64,000 nucleotides of DNA from an uncultured Candidatus Poseidoniales archaeon (GCA_902511005.1 CABXDN010000003.1:62001-126000); one strand, 5' to 3'; shown: positions 43,767-54,200, counted from the first letter of the stretch. The notes: a model not told the origin generated them from the sequence alone. Program-made: numbers and translations.

Positions 43767-44548
43767 ATTGTTCTACTATTCTTTGCAATAATTTCTAAAG
43801 CCTCATTTAGAATGCCATTATTATTCCATTTTGTAGGCATTTGATCATTCTTAATTGTATATTCAAGTAGTAATTCAGCCGCTCTTGATATTTCATCAAC
43901 GATAGTAACAGTCGCCATTTTGGCAGTTCTTGAGAGCGGATTTAAGTCAACAACTAACACTTGTTTTCCCAAATTAACTAGAGCCTCACATCTATCTCCG
44001 TCTTCGAGAGGAACTAAGATTACATCTGCTCGTTCAATCCCTTCAGCAGAGCAAACAGATCTCGGGCCATCAAGCCCTTCAATTCTCCCGTCGCCAACTT
44101 TACCAAGAATTTTGACAGACATAACTGCTGAACTCCAATCTCCCTTCCATCCTTCGGGGCTATTTTCTTGAGACAATAATTCTTTTTGTTTTTCTAAAAA
44201 AGAATTTAACTTCTCCATTCTATCTTCAGTTCTGTAGTAAATATTTACTTCTATTGGGCAATTTAGTACTGCTGCCACTCGAATAATGTTTTTTCCCGCC
44301 AATACTACTGTATTTCCATTCACAGAGATTACAGGTTTTTTCGCTGCAATTAATCTCGCCGCTACTTCTTTAATCGCTAATTTAGCAGAATCACTTGTTT
44401 TCTCTCCTAGTAAGTAGTCAAAAGCCTCTCCTCTGCCGTGTGCAATCATAGCAGAATCTGCCAGAAAACCATCTTTTGTTGCGTCGACAATTCGTTGTCT
44501 AGAAAGGAGTGAAGCCTTTCTCGGATGACTATCAGGAATATTTCCCAT
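43763..44548 (-). CDS. 4-phosphopantoate--beta-alanine ligase (archaeal CoA pathway)
   Basis: 261 residues. DSHPRKASLLSRQRIV, AHGRGEAFDYLLGEKT, KPVISVNGNTVVLAGKNI and NIYYRTEDRMEKL follow the pattern of the archaeal phosphopantothenate synthetase (former DUF137), which joins 4-phosphopantoate and beta-alanine with ATP. It replaces bacterial PanC in archaea. Its start overlaps the nadC stop by one base, so the two cofactor genes are translationally coupled. It overlaps the dehydrogenase end by 4 bases. Confidence 0.9.
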   Translation of the reverse strand: MGNIPDSHPRKASLLSRQRIVDATKDGFLADSAMIAHGRGEAFDYLLGEKTSDSAKLAIKEVAARLIAAKKPVISVNGNTVVLAGKNIIRVAAVLNCPIEVNIYYRTEDRMEKLNSFLEKQKELLSQENSPEGWKGDWSSAVMSVKILGKVGDGRIEGLDGPRSVCSAEGIERADVILVPLEDGDRCEALVNLGKQVLVVDLNPLSRTAKMATVTIVDEISRAAELLLEYTIKNDQMPTKWNNNGILNEALEIIAKNSRTI

Positions 44549-45486
44549 TACCTTTCAGCCTCCTCTATAATTAGAGAAAAATCAACAGGAGGGGCACCCC
44601 TATTTACGGCAGAGGTTGATATCAAATCAACCCCACTTTTATCCCACTTAGAAATTGAGTCAATAGAAATTCCTCCCGAACCTTCTAATATGCACCATTT
44701 TCTCAAATCTAAGGATTCTAATTTTATTATTGTACTATTTATCTCTGCAATCTCCATATTATCCAAAAGTAACACAATAGGTTGTATATTTTCATTTCTA
44801 TTTTGTAACTTCATCCACATTTTAGCAGCTGTAATTGCCTGTTCTTCATCTTGCACTTCTACGATGATAAAACTAGAATTTTCTCTCAAGTCAATTTCAG
44901 AAATCACACGTCCAATTGTCTCAATTATACTTTCATAATTTTTTCTAGCAGAAGCAAAGTCATTTTCTTTCAGCATCAAAGCATCTTTTCTATCTAATCT
45001 ATGAGTCAACCCTCCTCCGATATGGACCGCCCATTTGTCTAAAAGTCCCCATTCAGTTTTTCTCGTGCAAGCGATACCGATATTTTCCGAAGCCGATACC
45101 CATTTTGAAGTTGAAGTAGTAATTCCAGATAGTTTTCCCAATATGTTCAATAATACTCTTTCAATTTTTAGTATCTCAGACGAATCTCCATTTATCAGTA
45201 GTACAATATCTCTAGGCTCCACCCTGCCGCCTTCTTCTACAGCCCATTGTAAAGAACAATTATTTGTATAATTTTGAATTAATCTATCAATTACCAAATG
45301 TCCGCAAAGAACCCCGATTTCTTTTGCAATAACTTTGGCATTGACTATTCGGGGTACTATATCTTCACCACTCCTATCGTCTGCAATCATTGTTTCAATC
45401 CAGCGATCAATTGAATTAACGAAGAGTTCAGTTGGAATACCTTGTTCTACCAACAACCGCGACCTGTCATGGGGTAGTGCTGCCAC
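44548..45486 (-). CDS. nadC: Nicotinate-nucleotide pyrophosphorylase (quinolinate phosphoribosyltransferase)
   Basis: 312 residues, GTG start at 45486. Landmarks are ERVLLNILGKLSGITTST, CTRKTEWGLLDKWAVHIGGGLTHRLDRKDALMLKEND (substrate and PRPP binding) and the late DLISTSAVNRGAPPVDFSLII. It converts quinolinate and PRPP to nicotinate mononucleotide in NAD synthesis. The neighbouring CoA gene overlaps it, so NAD and CoA production may be co-regulated. NadA and NadB are not in the window. Confidence 0.93.
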   Translation of the reverse strand: MAALPHDRSRLLVEQGIPTELFVNSIDRWIETMIADDRSGEDIVPRIVNAKVIAKEIGVLCGHLVIDRLIQNYTNNCSLQWAVEEGGRVEPRDIVLLINGDSSEILKIERVLLNILGKLSGITTSTSKWVSASENIGIACTRKTEWGLLDKWAVHIGGGLTHRLDRKDALMLKENDFASARKNYESIIETIGRVISEIDLRENSSFIIVEVQDEEQAITAAKMWMKLQNRNENIQPIVLLLDNMEIAEINSTIIKLESLDLRKWCILEGSGGISIDSISKWDKSGVDLISTSAVNRGAPPVDFSLIIEEAER

Positions 45487-45571
45487 AGTATCCCGTGCCT
45501 AACACCTCTCTTCAAACGTCCGAAACACCAATTCATCCAATAATTACTAGAAATTGAAATTTTTATATTGA

Positions 45572-45823
45572 TTATTCTTCATTGATTGCATTCAAAGTAG
45601 ATTCGATAGCGCCTAGACAGGCTAATAGATCATCAACAGTAGAGCGGACGTTTCCAAGAGATTTTCCTACCACAAGAATTCTTAATTCCCATATATTGTT
45701 AACTTCTATAATTTCAGCATTAAATGTATGTGGGTCATCAGCCGAAATCCCTGCTAATAATGCTTCAGCCCGGCTTTTAGAACCTGACCAAACCAGAGTC
45801 GTGGAAACTTTACTCATAGACAC
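45572..45823 (-). CDS. pcc1: KEOPS complex subunit Pcc1-like
   Basis: 83 residues of alpha-beta type: VSTTLVWSGSKSRAEALLAGISADDPHTF...IIEVNNIWELRILVVGKSLGNVRSTVDDLLACLGAIE. The pattern and length fit Pcc1, the small dimerisation subunit of KEOPS, which helps make the t6A modification of tRNA. The other KEOPS genes are not present here. Met 3 (45817) is an alternative start. Confidence 0.8.
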   Translation of the reverse strand: MSMSKVSTTLVWSGSKSRAEALLAGISADDPHTFNAEIIEVNNIWELRILVVGKSLGNVRSTVDDLLACLGAIESTLNAINEE

Positions 45824-45867
45824 CCGAACACCCTAACACATATGTTTCCTCTTGTGTACCGATTTAC

Positions 45868-47232
45868 GTGAGTAGTGATCCTGTGCCTGATGTGCCTTTG
45901 CTAGCAGGTATGGGCGGAGTCAATAATTCTCAGTCTCAAAGTATTCATTCTGGTCGTAAAGCGATTATACTTTCTAGAGAGAATAACATGAACGAACTTT
46001 CCTCATTAGCTCAAACCATGGGCATCACAATAGTAGATACGGTAATTCAGAAAGGTAAACCAAATTCAAAAACTTATCTTGGAACTGGAAAATTACGTGA
46101 AATATCTGAAGAGCTCCAAATGGCGGGTAAGGGCCATCCATGGAAAAATGTAGACTTACTTTTAATCCATGATAATTTAAAATCAAGTCAATTAGTGAAT
46201 ATTAATGATTTAACATCTATTGAGAGTTGGGATAGAGTACGGCTTTTACTTGAGTTATTTACTATTCATGCATCTTCTGTCGAAGCTCGTATTCAGGTCC
46301 GTATTGCTAGATTACTTGCCGATAGGTCAGTTCTTAGAGAATTAATTAATCGCGAACATACTGGTGAACGTTTAGGATTTGGAGCAGGAGGTCAGACTGG
46401 TTGGAGTAACGTTATGACTGCCGTAGGCCATGAGATCGCCAAATTAAGAAGAAAATTAAAGAAAATGGATAATTCACTATCTGAGAGAAGACGTCAGAGA
46501 GCTAAATCTGGTGCGCTGACAGTAGGTTTAGCGGGCTATACTAATGTGGGTAAATCAAGTTTATTTTCGGCCCTTTCAGGAAAACCAGTTCTGATAAAAA
46601 ACCAGCTCTTCTCCACTTTGGAAACAACAGTTGGAAGAATGGCAAATCAGCCACGAATATTGATGGTCGATACAATTGGATTCATCGATAATGTTCCCGC
46701 AGAGTTACTTGATTCATTTTCAGCGACATTACAGGAATCTCTTTCTTGTGATATGCTACTATTGCTTGTCGATGCATCAGATGATTCCGACGAAATACGT
46801 CGAAAATTAGCAACATCGCGCCGAGAATTATTTGGAAGAATTAATGATGAAAATAACCCAAATACTTTGGTTGTACTTACTAAAATCGATTTATGTTCTG
46901 CTGAGCAAATAATTGAAGCTGAAGAAATTGTACACTTTTACAGCCCTTTCGAATCTCTATCGGTTAGTTCTGCTACGGGCCAAGGAATAGATGAATTAAG
47001 GTCAGGAATAATGACAATTCTACACGGCCCCCCAATAGACATCAGTATTCTACCTCCCCAAAATGAAGGAGAAATTGAATTAATTGAATTGGTATCTAGG
47101 GTATATCGTGAAGCATTGGTTATAGGAGTAGAAGAAAATTCAGAATATACTAAGATTTCGGGGTGGATGGGAAAAGCGAATATCTCTAGATTAACCAAAG
47201 ATCATCCTATTCAAATTCAGATATCTAATTGA
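45868..47232 (+). CDS. hflX: HflX-family GTPase
   Basis: 454 residues, GTG start at 45868. The N-terminal HflX domain has GKPNSKTYLGTGKLREI and DRVRLLLELFTIHASSVEARIQVRIARL, then the Gly-rich GERLGFGAGGQTGW and an Arg-rich coiled coil. The G domain has G1 GYTNVGKSSLF (about residue 224), G2 with TLETTVG, G3 DTIGFI and G4 LTKID. HflX binds the 50S ribosome and rescues stalled ribosomes; archaeal homologs are known. Divergent from pcc1. Confidence 0.94.
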   Translation: MSSDPVPDVPLLAGMGGVNNSQSQSIHSGRKAIILSRENNMNELSSLAQTMGITIVDTVIQKGKPNSKTYLGTGKLREISEELQMAGKGHPWKNVDLLLIHDNLKSSQLVNINDLTSIESWDRVRLLLELFTIHASSVEARIQVRIARLLADRSVLRELINREHTGERLGFGAGGQTGWSNVMTAVGHEIAKLRRKLKKMDNSLSERRRQRAKSGALTVGLAGYTNVGKSSLFSALSGKPVLIKNQLFSTLETTVGRMANQPRILMVDTIGFIDNVPAELLDSFSATLQESLSCDMLLLLVDASDDSDEIRRKLATSRRELFGRINDENNPNTLVVLTKIDLCSAEQIIEAEEIVHFYSPFESLSVSSATGQGIDELRSGIMTILHGPPIDISILPPQNEGEIELIELVSRVYREALVIGVEENSEYTKISGWMGKANISRLTKDHPIQIQISN

Positions 47233-47234
47233 GT

Positions 47235-47987
47235 TCATACATCAGATAATAATTGCATCCGACCGTACCAAGGCCAAATTATATCGTGATTCTCTACTAT
47301 ATCGAATCCATTCAGCCCTTGCATCGACCTTAATATTCCATAGTTAGCAAAATCTGCCCCATTCGGCGATTCACCTCCAAAGAAGTCTTCTTCAATCGCT
47401 CCAGACATTGAGTTCAATTGAGTCGTCAAATTCTCTCTCGGAGGTTCATCAAACATTTTTGCTCTACTTTTCCCGACCATTCTCATTATTATTGCACCAA
47501 GCCATTTATTGACAATTCTATCTCTCAAGCCAAATTTATCAACTTTAGTAACATAATCCAAGGCATGTAATGATGTACGATAATTTTTGTAAATTACGGC
47601 AACTATACTTTTTCCTAAGATATCATTTGAAAAATCCATCCATTCATCTTGTTTAGAATCAACTCCTTTTCTGGGGAATTTCCCTCCATTTGTTTCATCA
47701 ATATAATGTAGGATATCATTCGAATCATTAACATGAGTTCCATCAGCATCTACGAATACAGGAACTTTTGTCCAATCAGACCATTTTAATTCCGTTTTTT
47801 TCATAGGGTCAACTTCGACATTTGAAAAATCAATACCTCTCGATTTCAATAGTGATTTTACTTTTAATGAAAAGGGACATGTTGCATATGTATAGATAGT
47901 TGGTTTCCCATCAATTGATTTTTCAGGTACTTTCTTTGGTTGAACTCCTCCATAGGGTTCTGGTTCAGTTTTAGACTTCCTAGCCAT
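47235..47987 (-). CDS. Glutaredoxin/GST-fold protein resembling PTGES2
   Basis: 250 residues. A Lys/Pro-rich N terminus leads to a thioredoxin-fold domain (IYTYATCPFSLKVKSLLKSRGIDFSNVEVDPMKKTELKWSDWTKVPVFVDADG...NDSNDILHYI), close in layout to the microsomal prostaglandin E synthase-2 group. The redox motif is CPFS, with a single Cys. A helical GST-like C-terminal domain follows. The family is mainly eukaryotic/bacterial and its presence in an archaeon is unusual. The function is unknown. Convergent with hflX. Confidence 0.8.
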   Translation of the reverse strand: MARKSKTEPEPYGGVQPKKVPEKSIDGKPTIYTYATCPFSLKVKSLLKSRGIDFSNVEVDPMKKTELKWSDWTKVPVFVDADGTHVNDSNDILHYIDETNGGKFPRKGVDSKQDEWMDFSNDILGKSIVAVIYKNYRTSLHALDYVTKVDKFGLRDRIVNKWLGAIIMRMVGKSRAKMFDEPPRENLTTQLNSMSGAIEEDFFGGESPNGADFANYGILRSMQGLNGFDIVENHDIIWPWYGRMQLLSDV

Positions 47988-48112
47988 ATTTATCCGAAAG
48001 CGACCCCTTTCTCAATGTTCTGTTCTATTTGTTTATACAATTAAATCTAAATTATGCTTTTTTACAACTATCTATAATGTCTATTCTTGCCCTGAGTTTA
48101 TGAAATTCTATG

Positions 48113-48131
48113 AAGGAGGGGCTCCCCCCTT
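48113..48131 (+). promoter_or_regulatory. Hairpin over a ribosome-binding site before metK
   Basis: A 19-base segment, aaggagggg then ctcccccctt, can fold back on itself: eight positions per arm, one A-C mismatch, loop of three. It contains a perfect anti-16S site (ggaggg). The site lies 8 bases from a TTG at 48130 and about 18 from ATG 48139. If the hairpin forms in mRNA it would hide the ribosome site, a simple way to regulate SAM synthesis; no known SAM riboswitch is recognised. Confidence 0.4.
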
Positions 48132-48138
48132 GTCAATT

Positions 48139-49386
48139 ATGACTACGCTATTCACTTCAGAATCGGTTTCGGCGGGCCACCCTGACAAGGTTTGTGATGC
48201 CATATCCGATGCTATCGTAGATGCTTGTTTACGTATAGATCCGAAGTCTAGAGTAGCGGTCGAAACAATGGTCAAGGGCAAGTCAGATAAGGCTGTAATA
48301 ATTTTAGCTGGGGAAGTTAGTTTGTCTGGTAATCCTCCTTCATATGAGCAAATCGCGAGGGAAACTGCTGTAAATATAGGATATAATTCTCATGAAATAG
48401 GTATGGATGCTACTAATTCAGATCTATGTGAAGTTCAAGTCCATATTACTACTCAATCTCCAAATATTTCTCAAGGCGTCGATGGTAATTCTGATGATGA
48501 TGTCGGTGCAGGAGACCAGGGAATGATGTTTGGTTATGCGTGTACTGAAACAGAAGCCGAGGAAGAATTAAGAGGAAGATTTTTCCCACTTCCAGCGGCA
48601 TTAGCACAGAGAATATGCCGTAGATTAGATATGATAGTTCAGACCAATGAAATTCCATGGATTAGGCCTGATGGGAAAAGTCAAGTCACAGTTGAATATG
48701 ATAATTCAGGAAACCCTAGTCACGTTCACACAGTGGTAGTAGCAGCACAACATGATTCTAAACTAAAGGAAAAATTTGATGGAAGTGAAGAACTTGAACA
48801 TCAATTTGTTACTGAGGAAATACGTAAGCATGTTGTTGAACATGCTATACCTTCTCATTGGCTAAGAAATGGATACAGACTTGTCGTCAATGGCACCGGT
48901 AGATTTGCTGATCCAGGAGGGCCATATTCTGATGCAGGAATAACAGGACGAAAAATTGTCGTAGATACTTATGGAGGAATGGGTAGGCACGGCGGGGGTG
49001 CGTTCAGTGGTAAGGACCCAACGAAAGTAGATAGGTCCGCTGCATATTATTCTCGATGGGTTGCTAAACATGTTGTTGCGGCGGGATTGGCAACAAGATG
49101 TGAAATCCAACTCGCATATGTCATAGGAGAATCCCAACCTGTAAGTTTGCATGTCAATAGTTTTACTACAGGAATAGTTGGTGATAAAGAAATAGAAGAA
49201 AAAATCAGGAAAGTATTCGATTTTAGACCCTCTGCAATCGTCCGCGAACTCAAATTAAGAAATCCTCGTTACAGCATTACTGCATCAGGCGGTCATTTTG
49301 GCCGTCCTCCATCGGAAGATGGTGATTTTGAGTGGGAAAGATTAGACGAGTCTCGCCTCTCTGATCTGAGATTAAATCAAAATTAA
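48139..49386 (+). CDS. metK: S-adenosylmethionine synthase (bacterial/eukaryotic type)
   Basis: About 415 residues. Family motifs: LFTSESVSAGHPDKVCDAISDAI, GAGDQGMMFGYA, GGMGRHGGGAFSGKDPTKVDRSAAY and SVSLHV-like end, with the ATP-binding Lys and phosphate-binding loops. It makes SAM from methionine and ATP. Most archaea use a distinct archaeal synthase (MAT II type), so this canonical form signals transfer or lineage-specific retention. It supplies SAM to the AdoMet decarboxylase and methyltransferases in the window. TTG 48130 and ATG 48100 are alternative starts, in frame. Confidence 0.95.
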   Translation: MTTLFTSESVSAGHPDKVCDAISDAIVDACLRIDPKSRVAVETMVKGKSDKAVIILAGEVSLSGNPPSYEQIARETAVNIGYNSHEIGMDATNSDLCEVQVHITTQSPNISQGVDGNSDDDVGAGDQGMMFGYACTETEAEEELRGRFFPLPAALAQRICRRLDMIVQTNEIPWIRPDGKSQVTVEYDNSGNPSHVHTVVVAAQHDSKLKEKFDGSEELEHQFVTEEIRKHVVEHAIPSHWLRNGYRLVVNGTGRFADPGGPYSDAGITGRKIVVDTYGGMGRHGGGAFSGKDPTKVDRSAAYYSRWVAKHVVAAGLATRCEIQLAYVIGESQPVSLHVNSFTTGIVGDKEIEEKIRKVFDFRPSAIVRELKLRNPRYSITASGGHFGRPPSEDGDFEWERLDESRLSDLRLNQN

Positions 49387-49447
49387 TCAAATCAAATTAG
49401 GCTCGTCCGACCGATGGACACTTGAATAGGGGGTTTTCCGCCAAGCC

Positions 49448-51106
49448 ATGGTGCGTGAATTGGTCAGGCTAGATGAAATCCATCGAACCTTCGGTCCTCT
49501 AACAATTTTAGAAGGCGTTAACCTCCGAATTGATGAAGGAGACAGGATAGGTGTCGTCGGCCATAATGGTGCGGGTAAGACGACCCTTTTACGAACAATT
49601 TCAAATCAAGATCAAGACATGGGCGACATAACTTTTGCACCAGGTTTACGCTTAGCATTTCTAACTCAAGTTAGAGATTTAGACGAAGGAGCCACTTTGG
49701 AACAAGAATTAAATCGTCGTGGTCGTCAATTCCAAGAGCTTGAAGATGAGATTAATGAAATAGAGGCTAAAATGGCCATTCCTTCGTTCTATGAAGGCGA
49801 CTGGCAGCCTACAATGGACAGATATCAAGAGTTACAAGCACTCATGGCACGTTCAGGTGGAGGAGATGTCGCAGGACATGCTCAAGAGATACTGAAAGCG
49901 TTAGATCTAGCACACCACCCTATGGAAACAAAATTGTCTTCACTTTCAGGAGGTGAGAAGGCAAAGGTTGCTTTGGCTAGACAATTGGTTGGCCTCAAAG
50001 AAATAGATTTACTATTCTTAGACGAGCCAACAAACCATCTTGATTTACAGACACTTGATTGGTTAGAAAATTTTCTATTGAATTTTCAGGGTGCTTTACT
50101 AGTAGTTAGTCACGATAGATATTTTCTTGATAGAGTTTGTAATAATATTGTTGAGATTCAAGATGCGCATTCTAAAGGATATCCTGGTAATTACACTTCA
50201 TTTTTGAAACAAAAAGAATTGTTTCTTCAAACATTAGAAGATCGTATTGTAAAAACACAAAAAGAACTGAAGAGACTTAAGGGTGCCATGCAGTCGATGA
50301 AAAGTAACAATAAATTCGACAAATCAATTTCTCAAAAACATTTCATGATAATGAGGGCCGAAAGGGAATTAAAATGGTTAAAATCGATTAAACCTCGGCA
50401 ACGCAGAATGCTAAATTTCTCTTTACAGGCAACAGAGAAATCAAGTTTAGAGGTTCTTGATTTTCATAAAGCACATTTACATTTTGATGGTATGAAAAGG
50501 CCAATACTACATGGTCTTGACGTAGGAGTTCGCCGTGGACAAAAAATAGGGGTAGTCGGCCCAAATGGTGCAGGTAAAACCAGTATTCTAAGAGTAATAA
50601 TGGGAGAATTAAAGTTAGACTCAGGTAAACTTGACGTCAGACCAGGGGTTCAAGTGGGTTATTTTCATCAAGATCATCGTTCTCTTAACTTTGATAAGAC
50701 GCCGATTGAACAAATTCAAGAATTAAAACCTAGAATGGATTACAAAGATATCCGTGCCATGCTGGGTCAGTTTCAATTTACAAGTGATATGGTTAATACC
50801 AAATTACAGAAATTAAGTGGTGGTGAAAGAGCGAGAATAGCGATGCTAAAGTTGTTACTTGAAGACAATAATATGCTTCTTCTTGATGAACCAACAAATC
50901 ATTTAGACACCGATGCGAAAGAAGCATTAGAATACGCTCTAGAAGAATATGACGGAGGAATTATTACTGTAAGTCACGACAGATGGTTTTTAGACAAAAT
51001 TTGTGATACAATATGGGAACTTCCAGGTGATGGAAGTCTTTGGGTTTGGCCCGGAAATTATTCAGAATACATCCGTCGAAAGGCTTTACAAGGTGCCAAG
51101 AAATAA
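49448..51106 (+). CDS. ABC-F family ATPase
   Basis: 552 residues, two ABC domains, no membrane segment. Walker A motifs GHNGAGKTT (about residue 38) and GPNGAGKTS (about 371), signatures LSGGEKAK (about 167) and LSGGERAR (about 456), and Walker B LLFLDEPTNHLD and LLLDEPTNHLD. The linker (KRLKGAMQSMKSNNKFDKSISQKHFMIMRAERELKWLKS) is charged, as in EttA/Uup-type translation factors that act in the ribosomal E site. Which subgroup it belongs to cannot be fixed by eye. The gene ends before the giant surface protein. Confidence 0.93.
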   Translation: MVRELVRLDEIHRTFGPLTILEGVNLRIDEGDRIGVVGHNGAGKTTLLRTISNQDQDMGDITFAPGLRLAFLTQVRDLDEGATLEQELNRRGRQFQELEDEINEIEAKMAIPSFYEGDWQPTMDRYQELQALMARSGGGDVAGHAQEILKALDLAHHPMETKLSSLSGGEKAKVALARQLVGLKEIDLLFLDEPTNHLDLQTLDWLENFLLNFQGALLVVSHDRYFLDRVCNNIVEIQDAHSKGYPGNYTSFLKQKELFLQTLEDRIVKTQKELKRLKGAMQSMKSNNKFDKSISQKHFMIMRAERELKWLKSIKPRQRRMLNFSLQATEKSSLEVLDFHKAHLHFDGMKRPILHGLDVGVRRGQKIGVVGPNGAGKTSILRVIMGELKLDSGKLDVRPGVQVGYFHQDHRSLNFDKTPIEQIQELKPRMDYKDIRAMLGQFQFTSDMVNTKLQKLSGGERARIAMLKLLLEDNNMLLLDEPTNHLDTDAKEALEYALEEYDGGIITVSHDRWFLDKICDTIWELPGDGSLWVWPGNYSEYIRRKALQGAKK

Positions 51107-51107
51107 T

Positions 51108-51177
51108 AATCATATTTTATATGAAATATATGATTTAAGCGTGTATTTGGTGGGTATTCGGACATGTCCGGTGCCCA
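51108..51177. promoter_or_regulatory. AT-rich hairpin and GC palindrome before the surface giant
   Basis: Two dyads lie between the ABC-F stop and the next gene. An AT-rich hairpin aatcatat (51108-51115) / atatgatt (51128-51135) directly follows the stop and may be part of a terminator or promoter. A perfect 12-base palindrome cggacatgtccg (51159-51170) is flanked by pairing tgggta (51151-51156) and tgccca (51172-51177), with one wobble. It stands 64 bases before ATG 51242 and may be an operator. Confidence 0.5.
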
Positions 51178-51241
51178 TTCTATGTGCTGAGTATTACTTC
51201 AAGTTAGTATGGTCCGAGGTTCCGCCAGCACACAAAACAAT

Positions 51242-54200
51242 ATGTCATCAAGAAAATTAACATTGGAAAATAAACATAAATCTAGAGTTTCAATTGCGTT
51301 GATAACATTAATGATTATTTCAGTGGCAGTCCCTATGATGCCAAATAACTCGCCAATTTTAGAATATAACGAAGAAAGATACCATACTGCGAACGGAACT
51401 CTCGATGATACATCAACTTCCACACTTTTATCGAATCTAAATACTTCTAATCCAATAGAGGTTTCAGGAGTTATGGATGATTCTCAAAGAGTCCATTTAG
51501 TTTGGATAGAAAATGGTACAAATCCTCAATTATACTATGCTCTAATCTCTACTAGTGGGGTCGACACGGTTCTTATTGCAAGCACTCCGGTCGGACAGAA
51601 TTCTTCAACAGCAATGTCTAGCCCATCTTTGGTCATAGATTCGAATTATCGAACACATATAGTTTGGGCAATTACCGATACTGAGATATTATACACCCTT
51701 CTAGACTCCTCTTTAGATGATCAAGACGGTAGCGCTGGAGACATAGCGTCTATGACACTTGTTTCAACTTATACAATTGCTGTAGGAACGGGTGTGAGGA
51801 ACGAACCAGATATTGCAATAGACTCTTTTGATGGAATTCATGTAGTTTGGGTCGATACATATGACGCACAAAGTACATTTTTCGGTGCTTCATTGATCTA
51901 TTATGCAATGTTTGCATTCAATACTTCAGGTGCCAATTCATTATCTACTATGATTAATAATACAATCATTACACCTGCAATAGGTTACAAAGGTAGCCCT
52001 GCAATTTCTATGGGTGTAAATAACACGGTAATTGTAGTATGGGAAGATACTCGTGGTAGCTTAATAGAATATGTTGGCTTGATAGATTCTTCAGGCTCTA
52101 TGACAACAGAGTGGTTAGATATGTGCGCTGTATTTTATGGAGGTAACCTGAGTAGTGGAGAGTATTTCCAAGGAGTCAAACCCATGTTAGAATCCGCTAG
52201 CATTACAGTTCTCGAGACTCTTTATGCAATAAGTGGTCAAATGAGCTTTGCAAGCGGGCAGAAAAATTGCGAAGACGCTTATGAAATAGGAGGTTATGGA
52301 GATGGTCCTAGAGATTTATCTTTAGGGCAAAATTCTACTGATACATCCGGCGGGATAAGGGCTTTATCTGATGTAATGTATAATGGCTCGAGTTACAATA
52401 TTCCTTCTGATTGGGGTTATAATAGTGAAATGTGGGGGCCTGGGTCAACATGGGCTTGCCTTTCTTGGAGAGATAATTCGGGTAGTATTCCAGGAAATCC
52501 TGCAACGCCAAATGACCATCAATGGAATCCTAATGCTACAAGATTGATAATTCCAGTATCTGATGAGGGGCCATTTGGTGGCGATCCATCACAGGAATCA
52601 GATGATAATCAATCAATAGTCGAAGCTCACGATGCTTGTACTAAGGCGGGTATAATTCCTATTGCCATTGCGGGAACTTCTGCATATGGGCCTTCTACAA
52701 ATACAGCGGGAGGTTCTGACTCAATGGTAAGATCTCATATGATGGATCTAGTACAATGCCCAGGCACAACCATTGGAACTTACCAGCGAACTTGTGATGA
52801 TTCCACTTGGGGAACTAAAGATGCAGAAGGTGAAATGTACTTGTATCCATCAAACAATATGGCAAATTTCGAGGGTGATTTTGAAAGTGGTAGCCTAACA
52901 AATGGTTGGGCCGCTTCAAGTACATCAAACAGCCCTTGGACAGTAGAAACTGGAAATAATGGATTAGTATATTCTAATGTGAATCTTTGCGATATAGGAG
53001 GGACAGCCGGAAACCCATCATTTCATTCATTAAATTGTACATGGTATCACCCTCCAGCCCTTGCTTTTGTCGAACTTACTGTAACAGTTGATAACTGGCC
53101 TTCTGAATTTAGCATGGATGTAATCCTACCTAACGGAACAGTCGATTCATACAACTCCAGCGATGTATCAAATTATTATAATGCAGTCTTGACGAGTTAT
53201 ACTGATACTGGAAATTATACAATTTATCTTAATGATACATATGGGGATGGAGGTAGTTCTGTATCTGTCGACTATCCTTACGTGCATCAAGTAAATCCCC
53301 CATCTACTCCAATTTCAGGCACATATTCTGCCCAATCGGGAGATATATCTAATGGAGAAAGCTCGAGTTTAGAGTTTGTTGGAATATTAGCCGACGGAAT
53401 TGTAAGTTTTTCATATAATATTTCTTCCGAAGCAAATTATGATTTCTTGCAATTTTATATCGACGGGATTCAATTAGCTCAATGGTCAGGCTCTCAGAAC
53501 GGCAATTTCACAACACCAGTTTCCCTAGGGCAACATACTTTGATGTGGAAGTACGTGAAAGATGGAAGTGTAAGTTCTGGTCTTGATGCTGCTTGGATAG
53601 ATGACGTCATTGTACCAGTTGCGAACTATACTGAAGAACTCAATGCTCTGGTTAATCAAATAGTTTCTTTGACTACTGGCAGCGGCTCTACAGAAACTTT
53701 CTTGACAGTTTTGAATCCATATTCTATGCTCAATTCTCCAAGGAGCGGATGGTCAATAGGCATGCCTGCAATTACTGTAGATGAGGAAACTGGGGAGTAT
53801 ATAGAAGACATTGGACCAAGCTTAGATTATGTTTGGCAAGATGATCTCGGTTGGAGTACAATAGGTCATTTCGTCCTAGTTAATGATACTCGTTTGACAA
53901 GCGGTCACGGCTGGTCGGTAAACCCCGAAGTAAATGTTGATGATTCTGGTAACGTACACGTAGTATGGGTTGATGGCAGAGATTCCATGCCTGGAAAAGG
54001 CGCGCCATCCCAACTCCACTACATGCAATTAGACCTAAGTCGTGCAGGGGTTCTTGATGGGGAGGCAGATGGTTTAGATTTGAATCAAGTAGCGGTTGTT
54101 ACAAATTCTGCAGTACCTGGTTCAGATATGACTTATGGTGCAAATCCAAGAGTCGATTTTGATAATGACGGCTCAATTCATATTACTTGGTTCGAATCAA

